A DNA stretch of 43,202 bases from a virus: the IMG/VR virus record IMGVR_UViG_3300009788_000164, positions 1 to 43,202 of that record, one strand, 5' to 3'. A program made the translations under genes and the position numbers. Under the pieces are notes generated by a model. It saw nothing but the letters and a program-made list of their open reading frames with translations, was not told the DNA's origin and made no database searches. Position 1 is the first letter of the stretch, and the number at the start of each line of letters is the position of its first letter. This document shows positions 8,343-15,335 of the stretch, piece by piece.

Positions 8343-10387
8343 CTCGCACCCTCCTGAGCTGCTACCTGTTGTTCTTCTTGCTCTGCTTGTATCTGTTCCT
8401 GATTCTCCAGCGCGTACTGCGCAGCTACGTGCTCCAGTTGATGCTGATCTATGATTGTCTTAGCTGTAGGCGTGATCTGATTAGCATATTTGCCTTGCAG
8501 TAGAGAATCATGAACCTCTATATGCTTCAAATGAGCCTGATTAGGCAACACCTGGGCAGTTTGCTCTTTGAGGAACATAGCGTTCTCCTCAAAAGCTGGA
8601 ATATCTGGCGGTTCAGGCGATTCAAAGTAGGACTCAGCGTCTTCTACATCTAATGCCTTGTAATACAGGATAGATGCCTTCTGCCTTGCAACAGGGTTGT
8701 TCTTAGTATCAGGATTCTCGAATATTTCCTTCTGGAATTCCTTCTTCTTAATGATCTGCTCAGCTTTAGACGTAATAACTGGGTCGGACACTGGAAAGAC
8801 GTCTATATCTTCAGCAAAGTCGTCACGAGCAATGAGCTGTTGGCCGCCTTCTGGGTAACCTTGAGTACCGATAACACGGTAGTAGGTCTCTTCACTGATG
8901 AAAATACTGTTGAGTCTATAGATCTTGCTCAATTCCTTCTTAAACGACCTATGAGTACGCTTGTGAATAGCGCTATAGACCTTTCGGCCTTCCTCAATCA
9001 AGGCTAAAACGGTGCTGGCCGGCGTGTCGGACGCAGGGAGCTGACCAGTCGTGGTTTCACTCACACTGGATACGAGCTTAGCATATTCGTATAGCAGTCC
9101 GAGAGTGGAATAGAGCGTATCGTTAGGCCCTTTAAAGTCAAAGTTGTAGATAGCCTTACGCATGTCGTCAAGGTAGGTATTAACTTCCTTGTATTCACCC
9201 ATCTTGAATCTAAGCGACCCACGTTTGATACCACTACGCTTAGCTACAAATCCGCCCTGAATATTAGCGAGATGCCCAGCGTCTATAATTTCGTTAACTA
9301 TTGTATTCGCAGCTTCGTTGAGACCATAGAGGAGTGTGCCTAGCCCTATACCATAGAATCCCTCAGGGTTTGGTAGGAAGTGGTAGTCGGTAAAGTACTC
9401 CATCGTACGGGCTTGTTTCTTGTTATCGAGTTCAATGTAGTACTGACGCGAATACAGGCGCACAACATCACCTGACTCATAGTCAAACACTATCACACAC
9501 GGTTCCTCAAGACCATCACCATCGTAGTCGAGGAGCGTGTGCATCTCAACGAATACTCTCGGAGTTGCACGGTTTTGCTCAGGCTCTTCTACCCTCTGCA
9601 CAGTGTCAGATGCTTGCTTAAGGTCTTGTGAGGGATGCAGGATTGTCCCTGGTTCTAAATCCCATGCAGATGGGACAAACAGCCCCTGATTAACACGCTG
9701 ACGTATTTGGTTGCGGTTGAAGTATAACACATGTGACTTGCGATAAGCCTCTTCCAATGTGGAGATGCCGTAGTTCACTACAAAGTCCACCGCAGGTATC
9801 CATGTACTACGAACTATCTTCATATTAGAATCGTAGAAAGACTTCCTAAACACACTCCCAGCCACACCGAGCTGCATAGTTGACTTGTCCATGCCGTCTT
9901 CAAAATCAGGCATCTGATAGCGAAGCTGATAGTTCATGTAGTCTGTACAGCGCTCAGCGCGTAGAGGGTTAGGCTTACCTATGTCCACACACCTAGTGAT
10001 TTCTTTAGGAAGTATAGCCTCAATAGCACGTGACTGATATTGTATGCAAGCGATAGTAGTAAATGGTAAGTTGACATTGCTAGCATGTTCCCACGGCCAG
10101 GTCTTAGGATCCATATGAGACATGAATAGCTTCAACTCACGAGCTTTAGCAGCTTCCCATCTTGACCTAGACTGCAAGTCGATCTTGAATTCCTGTAGAG
10201 CTAAATCACCGACCTTCTTGAGCCAGTCTTTACCATTGAGGAGAGTCTCAAGGTCCTCAGGGTCAATGAACTTCAAGCCGCCCTCTTTACCTATTGCGAT
10301 AGCAAGGTTAAGCTTCTCGTCAGCTTCAAGCTCAGTTACATCAAACTTCTTCTTTAACGCAGGAGCTTTTGTCCTAGGCTCTGGCAT
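8339..10387 (-). CDS. Portal protein
   Basis: 682 residues, the size of podovirus/P22-like portal proteins. It has the clamp/wing region pattern WPWEHASNVNLPFTTIACIQYQ, the TMQLGVAGSVFRKSFYD segment, and a long helical C-terminal half rich in Gln and Glu (LEHVAAQYALENQEQIQ) typical of barrel ends. It directly follows the terminase large subunit. As the ring at the unique capsid vertex it is the DNA packaging and ejection channel. Confidence 0.8.
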   Translation of the reverse strand: MPEPRTKAPALKKKFDVTELEADEKLNLAIAIGKEGGLKFIDPEDLETLLNGKDWLKKVGDLALQEFKIDLQSRSRWEAAKARELKLFMSHMDPKTWPWEHASNVNLPFTTIACIQYQSRAIEAILPKEITRCVDIGKPNPLRAERCTDYMNYQLRYQMPDFEDGMDKSTMQLGVAGSVFRKSFYDSNMKIVRSTWIPAVDFVVNYGISTLEEAYRKSHVLYFNRNQIRQRVNQGLFVPSAWDLEPGTILHPSQDLKQASDTVQRVEEPEQNRATPRVFVEMHTLLDYDGDGLEEPCVIVFDYESGDVVRLYSRQYYIELDNKKQARTMEYFTDYHFLPNPEGFYGIGLGTLLYGLNEAANTIVNEIIDAGHLANIQGGFVAKRSGIKRGSLRFKMGEYKEVNTYLDDMRKAIYNFDFKGPNDTLYSTLGLLYEYAKLVSSVSETTTGQLPASDTPASTVLALIEEGRKVYSAIHKRTHRSFKKELSKIYRLNSIFISEETYYRVIGTQGYPEGGQQLIARDDFAEDIDVFPVSDPVITSKAEQIIKKKEFQKEIFENPDTKNNPVARQKASILYYKALDVEDAESYFESPEPPDIPAFEENAMFLKEQTAQVLPNQAHLKHIEVHDSLLQGKYANQITPTAKTIIDQHQLEHVAAQYALENQEQIQAEQEEQQVAAQEGAR

Positions 10388-10388
10388 A

Positions 10389-12011
10389 TTAGTATCCTGT
10401 CACTGCACTACGTCCGACAGCTTGCTCAGCTCTCATCTCATCAAGGATGTCGTCGTAGGTTATTGGATCTATGTATTGTGGGTCTGCTAATACCAGACGA
10501 TAGAAGTTCTCCATAAAGTGGTCGTCTTTCTTCACAGCCTCTAGTTTTGGGCCCTTAGTGTTGCGCTCATGCTTACGCCAATCGTCCCAGGAATAGCGTG
10601 TTATCTCCCGGCGGAAGTTGGAGCAGTTGTCTGTGACGTACACTCCAGGTTTGCCACTGGTTTCAGCTGGTGCGAGAAGCTGTTGACAGCGCAGGATGCC
10701 TCTGGCCTTATCTTTCGAGGCCGCGATTGGAAAGGGGTCGTTCATGCCAAAGTCAATTAAGTCCGTGGCTAAACAGGATTTGGTCGAGGGGTCTGGAGTG
10801 TACGCCATAGGATCGATTAGTATTAGTTCAGGTATGCGCCCTCGGCACTTAATGCGAATAGCATCTACAAGAGCCTCAGCATTGCAATCAGTATAGAGAT
10901 CATCGACTAGGTATTTAGTGCCGTCTGCGCTGACAACTAAGAATAGCACAGCATGAGGTACACGAGGATGAGGGTCAATGGCTACATAGAGAGTATAGAA
11001 CTGTTGAGTGTCTCCGCTATACCAATCATTGAAGTCAGGTATTACATGGAGATGGTCACTGAAGCCGGGGTAGACCATACCAGATATGAAAAGGAAATGT
11101 CCTTTACCTCGGACGATAGTTTCCTCTTTAGGGAACTTGGAGAGTTTGCGTATAGCCGCCTCTTTGGATATTGCTGGGTTGTCGAAGATGTTATAAAAGA
11201 AACAATGGATGTCAGGGTCTGCCTCGTCCCCAAGAATCTCAACGTCCCTGTGATGGGAAAAGATTGCGTCAATAAGTCTCCCCTTATTGTCAAGTATGAA
11301 ATCATAATCGTTTTCAACCTCTCTGCTACGTTTGAGGAATACCTTGTCATATAGATATTTAAGCGCACCACTAATGGGAGTGAGGCTAAAAGTCTCCTCA
11401 CCATCTGTGTCAATGAGCCTAGCGAGGTTCTCATCTCTGATATCTTCAGGTGGCTCCTCATCATATCCAATCGAGTGGCGAGATGTACCCTGGAACTTCT
11501 CCACATCTTGGTCATATTGCATGAACTCTAATAGTCCACCTTGGTAGTTGTGTATAGCCTTAATGCGACCAGAGTCTTTCTCAACACCAGCAACTTTGTC
11601 AGCAGGTATGAGTTGTCTAATATAAGGCCAGATAACCTTCATGAATGAGTTAGGGTAGTCATTCATACAGAGGCGATTTTGCCGAGTCGGGTCGAGCCTA
11701 TGCTTAGGTATAATGCCTTCAAGAGATGGCGGAGCCTCACCACAGAACTGTGCGCCATAGTCGATGATATGACTGTAGGTTTTGCTTGATCTGTTACCTC
11801 CAAAGGCTGCTCTAATCTTCGCAGACGATTCATGAAACTTATGGGCAATAGGAGCAGATTCATAAACATGGAACTTAGTGTCAAAGGCTGTAGCGAGGGA
11901 ATCAGTGAGTAGAATCATCTCACGAAGTTCTGCCTCAGAGAGTGTATCAAGGTAACCCTTGAAATCTTCACTCAGTGATGCAAGCTCTTCTATCGTCGTA
12001 GCAGATGTCAC
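10389..12011 (-). CDS. terL: Terminase large subunit
   Basis: 540 residues. The ATPase domain has a Walker A variant GGNRSSKT (71-78) and a Walker B-type SIGYDEEPPED. The RNase H-like nuclease domain has an aspartate strand YVAIDPHPRVPHAVLF, a second acid in ELILIDPMAYTPDP and a third in KKDDHFMENFYRLV. It cuts concatemers and pumps DNA into the head through the portal. Start ATG at 12011 overlaps the stop of the small-subunit C-terminal part (1 bp). Confidence 0.9.
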   Translation of the reverse strand: MTSATTIEELASLSEDFKGYLDTLSEAELREMILLTDSLATAFDTKFHVYESAPIAHKFHESSAKIRAAFGGNRSSKTYSHIIDYGAQFCGEAPPSLEGIIPKHRLDPTRQNRLCMNDYPNSFMKVIWPYIRQLIPADKVAGVEKDSGRIKAIHNYQGGLLEFMQYDQDVEKFQGTSRHSIGYDEEPPEDIRDENLARLIDTDGEETFSLTPISGALKYLYDKVFLKRSREVENDYDFILDNKGRLIDAIFSHHRDVEILGDEADPDIHCFFYNIFDNPAISKEAAIRKLSKFPKEETIVRGKGHFLFISGMVYPGFSDHLHVIPDFNDWYSGDTQQFYTLYVAIDPHPRVPHAVLFLVVSADGTKYLVDDLYTDCNAEALVDAIRIKCRGRIPELILIDPMAYTPDPSTKSCLATDLIDFGMNDPFPIAASKDKARGILRCQQLLAPAETSGKPGVYVTDNCSNFRREITRYSWDDWRKHERNTKGPKLEAVKKDDHFMENFYRLVLADPQYIDPITYDDILDEMRAEQAVGRSAVTGY

Positions 12012-12409
12012 TACATCACCCCAAATCCGGGCTCGCGTTCAACCGGTGAATGGTCCTCATCAGGGCTAGCAGCTTCAGTCCATTCGACTTCAATAGTATC
12101 TGCCTCAGCGAGAGCTTTGATCTTCTCTTCTGCCTCACCCTTTGCAATGCTAACACGATTCAGCAACACACGCATCATCTCTTCCCGTCCCATATTAGCA
12201 CTAATATTGAGATTCCTGTTCTCATTGATAGTCTTAGTAACCTTCCCATGCCCAGCACGGTCAAGCAAATCTTGAGCACACATCACTGATAACTTCTCTG
12301 ACTTCGTGCGATACATAGTACGCTCAATAATCTCAATGGCTGGCATTGAAGCTGCATCCAGTTGCTTCCCCACATCAAGGGAGTCCTTGTCTCTCTCCTC
12401 CCTCAACAT
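12011..12409 (-). CDS. terS: Terminase small subunit, C-terminal part (separated by in-frame TAA)
   Basis: 132 residues beginning MLREERDKDSLDVGKQLDAA and containing VMCAQDLLDRAGHGKVTKT, a pattern I know from the central and C-terminal part of phage small terminases. Its ATG directly follows the TAA of the upstream ORF in the same frame, so the two would form one 227-codon gene if the stop were read. No SD precedes the ATG; expression would need reinitiation or readthrough. The C-terminal part is acidic and likely binds the large subunit. Confidence 0.65.
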   Translation of the reverse strand: MLREERDKDSLDVGKQLDAASMPAIEIIERTMYRTKSEKLSVMCAQDLLDRAGHGKVTKTINENRNLNISANMGREEMMRVLLNRVSIAKGEAEEKIKALAEADTIEVEWTEAASPDEDHSPVEREPGFGVM

Positions 12410-12691
12410 TTATAATCTGCGCTTCATCAGTGGCTGGGTAAGTATAGTCGATAACCAGGACTGGGTGACCCCTAGCTCTGCTGCGATCTCACACTGTTTC
12501 TGACACCCTATCACTAGCCTCCTGGCCAACTCATCATGCCAGGGCTTCAATGCCATCAGCTGCCCATTCCCCGGCTTCCTTCCCACCGCAGGCTTATCAA
12601 CCTTCGCTAGCACCGCATTAGCCAATGCAATCTTATCCACATCTGACATGCCTTCGGTAGTAGCTTCTTCTATCTGCCCGTCTGTGTCCAT
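12410..12691 (-). CDS. terS: Terminase small subunit, N-terminal HTH part (ends at in-frame TAA)
   Basis: 93 residues from ATG at 12691. The helix-turn-helix is at about residues 53-83 (LVIGCQKQCEIAAELGVTQS, then WLSTILTQPLMKRRL), as in DNA-recognising terminase small subunits. The ORF stops with TAA at 12412-12410; the next codon in the same frame is the ATG of the C-terminal part. The ATG at 12691 falls on the predicted transcription start of the promoter just upstream, so the message may be leaderless; alternatively ATG at 12649 (MSDVDKIAL) is used. Confidence 0.6.
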   Translation of the reverse strand: MDTDGQIEEATTEGMSDVDKIALANAVLAKVDKPAVGRKPGNGQLMALKPWHDELARRLVIGCQKQCEIAAELGVTQSWLSTILTQPLMKRRL

Positions 12692-12697
12692 ACATGT

Positions 12698-12726
12698 ATT
12701 ATACCAGACTCTGCCCTCCATGTCAA
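12698..12726 (-). promoter_or_regulatory. Consensus sigma70-type promoter for the late/terminase block
   Basis: On the minus strand TTGACA (12726-12721), 17-bp spacer, TATAAT (12703-12698). All 12 core bases match the consensus. The predicted start, 7 bases after the -10, is at about 12691, the A of the terminase small subunit ATG. The bases after the -10 (ACATGTATGG) are identical to those of the divergent promoter at 12888. Confidence 0.85.
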
Positions 12727-12831
12727 TACCCAGGCCCTAGTCTGTAGGTCCATCTGCACCTCCACCAACCTACAGTCACTAGTGAGCAAAGTGTGGGGAG
12801 TGATGCGTCTAGGTCGGTCGGTCTATCATAT

Positions 12832-12848
12832 CCCCCCCCCCAGGGGGG
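12832..12848. repeat. C10-A-G6 homopolymer dyad between divergent promoters
   Basis: Ten C, one A, then six G: a near-perfect fold-back palindrome midway between the two divergent promoters (12726 and 12888). The rest of 12727-12887 holds no gene; it also shows a GGTCGGTCGGTC triplet repeat at about 12812-12823 and a TGCAT/ATGCA dyad at 12851-12862. Possible regulatory or packaging site. Run lengths may be inexact in the assembly. Confidence 0.5.
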
Positions 12849-12887
12849 TCTGCATTGATGCACATAATAGCTGCATTTGTGGTGGAT

Positions 12888-12916
12888 TTGACATTGTGGG
12901 CGGGTTCTGATATAAT
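12888..12916 (+). promoter_or_regulatory. Consensus sigma70-type promoter for the early block
   Basis: TTGACA (12888-12893), 17-bp spacer, TATAAT (12911-12916), all 12 core bases consensus. Predicted start about 12923. It drives the gene at 13057 through a leader of roughly 134 bases. Shares the downstream sequence ACATGTATGG with the opposing promoter at 12698. Confidence 0.85.
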
Positions 12917-13001
12917 ACATGTATGGTCAACATGACATAGGGTCTTTGACAATTGATTATGTTAGGTGTACCACATGCACCTCGTATGAGGGCATGATTA
13001 G

Positions 13002-13037
13002 ACACATGCATCATGTGTGTATATCATGTGCATGTGT
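13002..13037 (+). promoter_or_regulatory. Inverted repeat in the early leader
   Basis: Arms ACACATGCATCATG (13002-13015) and CATGTGCATGTGT (13025-13037) pair over 13 bp with one bulged base and a 9-base loop. It ends about 9 bases before the GGAGG of the gene at 13057. It could be an operator or an RNA hairpin that controls that gene's translation. CATGTG-type words also occur nearby (12971-12979), suggesting a repeated protein-binding motif. Confidence 0.5.
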
Positions 13038-13056
13038 CCTACACGGAGGTATTCTT

Positions 13057-13416
13057 ATGAATACCCAAGAACATGTTGTTATGCGTATCAAGGATAGCAA
13101 AGACGCAACCACGCAGACGGTTTACACGTTACATGCGAATGTGCATGAGATTCACGACATGTGTGAACTCGACAAGGACATGCGAGCAATGGTCTTTGCT
13201 AAAGGTCTTAAGGTGGAATTGCAAAGCAATTTCCGCAAGAATGGCCCAACGCGCATGGAAACAGAACTCGAACGCCTCGGCATTGAGTTCACCCGTGAGG
13301 ACAATGTGGAAGTGACCAAGGGCGAGACCGAAACGGTCAGAATGTTCAAGAAACTGTCCGTGGAAGATCAGGCCAAGGCAATGGCGGCACTCGAGGCAGC
13401 TGGCATAAACGTCTAA
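13057..13416 (+). CDS. Promoter-proximal early protein, unknown
   Basis: 119 residues from ATG at 13057 with GGAGG 7 bases upstream. Mixed alpha/beta. It ends with FKKLSVEDQAKAMAALEAAG, closely similar to the end of the protein at 22061. Codons look more GC-rich and regular than those of its neighbours, suggesting high expression. As the first gene behind the strongest early promoter it is a good candidate for host takeover or DNA binding, but no family is recognised. Confidence 0.7.
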   Translation: MNTQEHVVMRIKDSKDATTQTVYTLHANVHEIHDMCELDKDMRAMVFAKGLKVELQSNFRKNGPTRMETELERLGIEFTREDNVEVTKGETETVRMFKKLSVEDQAKAMAALEAAGINV

Positions 13417-13474
13417 CACAACCATCCCGGGCATGATGTAAAACTGCCTAACACTACACTCGGAGGTTGTGATA

Positions 13475-13618
13475 ATGATACCAGTTGCATGTTGTACAGT
13501 TTGTGGATTAGGATGTGATAATGTCAATGGTGATACAGGTGACTGCCCTGCTCATGGTGCAGTGATGGTAATATACCATTTCCCAGTTGCACCACTAGAC
13601 GCTGCATTGAATCAGTAA
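13475..13618 (+). CDS. Small Cys-rich protein
   Basis: 47 residues (MIPVACCTVCGLGCDNVNGD at the start), with GGAGG 8 bases before the ATG. Cys at 6, 7, 10, 14 and 24 and His at 27 could bind one zinc. It ends 5 bp before a strong terminator, making it the last gene of the first early transcript. Function unknown. Confidence 0.55.
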   Translation: MIPVACCTVCGLGCDNVNGDTGDCPAHGAVMVIYHFPVAPLDAALNQ

Positions 13619-13623
13619 CACCC

Positions 13624-13661
13624 AGAGGCATGGTGCTAGTACAGGCCATGCCTCTCTTTTT
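13624..13661 (+). terminator. Rho-independent terminator
   Basis: A perfect 10-bp stem AGAGGCATGG (13624-13633) / CCATGCCTCT (13646-13655) with a 12-base loop, followed by CTTTTT. It ends the transcript begun at 12923 and isolates the repeat region that follows. Confidence 0.9.
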
Positions 13662-14101
13662 GCTCAATCCACACTAGCTCCACATAGATGTATTTGTAGA
13701 ACCAGCCGCAAATATGCACCTATCTCTATCCACATATTTGTCCCTACGAGTGTCCTCTGTGTCTTAAGTGCTAAAAGTGCTAAAGTGCCTACCCCCATTT
13801 GTGATGTCAGACTGGAGGGAGTAGAGGTAGAGATGGACATCCTGGCGGGGTTAGCTATGGTGGTAGGCATGGTGTTGTCTGTGGTGGTTGTAGTTATAAT
13901 TTTTTTATTTTTTTTTTAAAAAAAGACCCAGGCCAGGACAAGACATAGGATAGGAGCATACTATTGGGAGAGGCTACTATGATAGTAGACCTACATGATG
14001 GTGGGTGGGCATGTAGGGCAGGGGGGGGGTGTACACATTGGCACTTTTAGCACTTATTGCACACACGACACATGTAAGATGAAAATAATAATCTGGGTGG
14101 G
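13662..14101. other. Repeat- and dyad-rich region, candidate replication origin or operator
   Basis: About 440 bp. A tandem 9-mer AAGTGCTAA (13766-13774, 13775-13783, plus a partial third) lies within a 16-mer TAAGTGCTAAAAGTGC (13765-13780) that recurs inverted and exact at 14041-14056. Between them lie a T7-A-T10-A7 tract (about 13890-13924), a CTACTA-TGA-TAGTAG hairpin (13974-13988), a CCTACATG/CATGTAGG dyad (13990-13997, 14010-14017) and a G9 run (14021-14029). Iterons flanking an AT tract are how many phage and plasmid origins look. One tiny ORF (13833) overlaps it. Confidence 0.6.
13833..13919 (+). CDS. Possible 28-residue hydrophobic membrane peptide
   Basis: ATG at 13833 has GAGG 5 bases upstream. 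The product begins MDILAGLAMVVGMVLSV and continues as one uninterrupted membrane segment ending in Phe residues encoded by the T tract. It resembles small phage or toxin membrane peptides, yet the AT tract may be there for DNA unwinding and the ORF could be accidental. Confidence 0.3.
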   Translation: MDILAGLAMVVGMVLSVVVVVIIFLFFF

Positions 14102-14130
14102 TTGCATCTTATGGTGGAATATGTTATAAT
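14102..14130 (+). promoter_or_regulatory. Promoter for the small-gene block, with overlapping dyad
   Basis: TTGCAT (14102-14107), 17 bp, TATAAT (14125-14130). The -10 is perfect, the -35 weak (3 of 6), which suggests activation or control. An inverted repeat TAAGATG (14075-14081) / CATCTTA (14105-14111) overlaps the -35 and could be an operator. The sequence after the -10 (GTATGATG) resembles that of the promoter at 21172. Confidence 0.6.
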
Positions 14131-14184
14131 GTATGATGAGCAATATAATGATAACTGATGGACAATCTAATGATGGGAGGTAAT

Positions 14185-14310
14185 ATGATAAAGATTGAAT
14201 TGACATGTAAACATTGTAGAAGTAAAATTATCGCGCTGTTTGACCAACATCGTGAGAATGTCTGGTCATGTCCTATTTGCAAACGTCTACACACATGGAG
14301 GCCACAATGA
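14185..14310 (+). CDS. Small zinc-ribbon protein
   Basis: 41 residues with SD GGGAGG 5 bases before the ATG. CKHC (8-11) and CPIC (29-32) form a two-knuckle zinc ribbon. First gene after the promoter at 14102. A 12-codon ORF (14307-14345, starting MKVGDLIMAKWR) overlaps its stop by ATGA and may be a short coupling peptide or a gene remnant. Confidence 0.6.
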   Translation: MIKIELTCKHCRSKIIALFDQHRENVWSCPICKRLHTWRPQ

Positions 14311-14347
14311 AAGTTGGCGATTTGATAATGGCTAAATGGAGGTAACA

Positions 14348-14554
14348 ATGCCAAGCATGTCAAACTCAACACCACAGACAAGATGGATTAGGGAGGGATT
14401 GGAGAGGATGATAGTAGGTATGACCACATCCTTTCCACAACCAGTGGACTTTACATCTGTCCGTAATCTGATGTATACCATCGGGAAGAAGAGAGAATGG
14501 AAATTTGAGTCATACACAGCAGATAATGAGATACATGTGACGAGAGTAGCATAA
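14348..14554 (+). CDS. Small basic hypothetical protein
   Basis: 68 residues from ATG at 14348; GGAGG lies 5 bases upstream, whereas an in-frame ATG at 14336 overlaps that SD. N-terminal helix RWIREGLERMIVGMTTS, then KKREWKFESYTADNEIHVTRV, a likely beta hairpin. Not recognised. Confidence 0.5.
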   Translation: MPSMSNSTPQTRWIREGLERMIVGMTTSFPQPVDFTSVRNLMYTIGKKREWKFESYTADNEIHVTRVA

Positions 14555-14577
14555 CACTGTAACACACGGAGGATAGT

Positions 14578-14712
14578 ATGAAACTGTATTGTGTAGTATG
14601 TTTAAAGGACATGAAACTCATTGTAACAGGGCCAACGGCTCCGGGTGTTGTTGAGAGTGTCTATGTATGTGAGAATACAGACCATGAGATTATAGTTACA
14701 ACGGAGGCCTAA
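14578..14712 (+). CDS. Small CxxC protein
   Basis: 44 residues, CVVC at positions 5-8 and a further Cys at 31; beta-rich (YVCENTDHEIIVTTEA). SD GGAGG upstream. The last codons contain a GGAGG that serves the next ORF (stop TAA one base before the next ATG). Function unknown. Confidence 0.5.
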   Translation: MKLYCVVCLKDMKLIVTGPTAPGVVESVYVCENTDHEIIVTTEA

Positions 14713-14713
14713 C

Positions 14714-14836
14714 ATGGAACTTGACGAGTACCAGACCGGATTAGTTGTAAGTTGCCTCAAAGTTGGGATGGAACAGATGGTTGACCCTTATGACTGTGAT
14801 ACAGTGCAAAATATGATTATAGGACTGGAGAGCTAA
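14714..14836 (+). CDS. Very small hypothetical protein
   Basis: 40 residues beginning MELDEYQTGLVVSCLKVGME. GGAGG in the preceding gene's last codons is 6 bases upstream. Short acidic helices; no recognisable family. Supported mainly by spacing (1 bp gap before, 2 bp after) and SD. Confidence 0.4.
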   Translation: MELDEYQTGLVVSCLKVGMEQMVDPYDCDTVQNMIIGLES

Positions 14837-14838
14837 AC

Positions 14839-15000
14839 ATGAAACTAGTAATTGCACCTAACATGAAGACGGATGAGATGATCTTGACAATTATCAAGAG
14901 TGAAGAATGCTCATTAAATGTGTTTGTTCCTACTTCATACGCAACGGTGAGCATAATGCCTATAGACACGAATAACTTTGAAGTAATCGTGGAGGCCTAA
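14839..15000 (+). CDS. Small hypothetical protein
   Basis: 53 residues beginning MKLVIAPNMKTDEMILTI, with beta-rich character and a single Cys. GGAG precedes the ATG by 7 bases. Its stop overlaps the next ATG (TAATG), and its last codons again supply GGAGG for the downstream gene. Confidence 0.45.
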   Translation: MKLVIAPNMKTDEMILTIIKSEECSLNVFVPTSYATVSIMPIDTNNFEVIVEA

Positions 15001-15335
15001 TGGACAGACGAACATTTATCAAAGCCGCAGTAGCATCAGTAGGTGGAGTATTAGCCACCAATGCACAGGCTGAGCAGAAGACAAAGTATGAAGTGATTGC
15101 TGAGCATTTGGCCCCAGTCTACCAATATTATGCCAAAGACGATGAGTCTGCTACACAAGTCCTTGACATGTTATGTGAGTTGTGTTGGGGATTCCAAGCA
15201 GCCGACCCAAACTTCAATCTGGGCGAGTTTGCAAGAATTGTGGCAGGCAAAGACTCCAACATAGAATGGATAATTACTGGAGATGAAGATACTAACACTG
15301 ACGACCCAGAAGTGAAAGCGAGGTTGTTACCATGA
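15000..15335 (+). CDS. Protein with twin-arginine (Tat) signal-like N-terminus
   Basis: 111 residues. The first residues MDRRTFIKAAVASVGGVLA followed by TNAQA match a Tat leader: RR-x-F-I-K, a hydrophobic stretch, and an AQA cleavage-type end near residue 24. The mature part is acidic with two close Cys (LCELCW). Tat leaders export folded proteins across the inner membrane. Export of an early phage product in this way is unusual. An N-terminal membrane anchor is the alternative. Coupled to the previous gene by TAATG. Confidence 0.6.
   Translation: MDRRTFIKAAVASVGGVLATNAQAEQKTKYEVIAEHLAPVYQYYAKDDESATQVLDMLCELCWGFQAADPNFNLGEFARIVAGKDSNIEWIITGDEDTNTDDPEVKARLLP

Noticed and set aside
11042-11515. 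157-residue minus-strand ORF within the terminase large subunit gene
   Set aside because: Out-of-frame shadow on the same strand of a gene with clear ATPase and nuclease motifs.
12949-12972. TTGACA in the early leader
   Set aside because: No good -10 at 16-18 bp; it lies downstream of a perfect promoter.
13129-13527. Minus-strand 132-residue ORF opposite the early gene at 13057
   Set aside because: Antisense to a gene with promoter and SD; no SD or recognisable product of its own.
14199-14227. TTGACA-17-TAAAAT promoter-like match
   Set aside because: It falls inside the zinc-ribbon gene at 14185, just after a better promoter, and the bases encode the conserved CKHC region, so it is probably chance.
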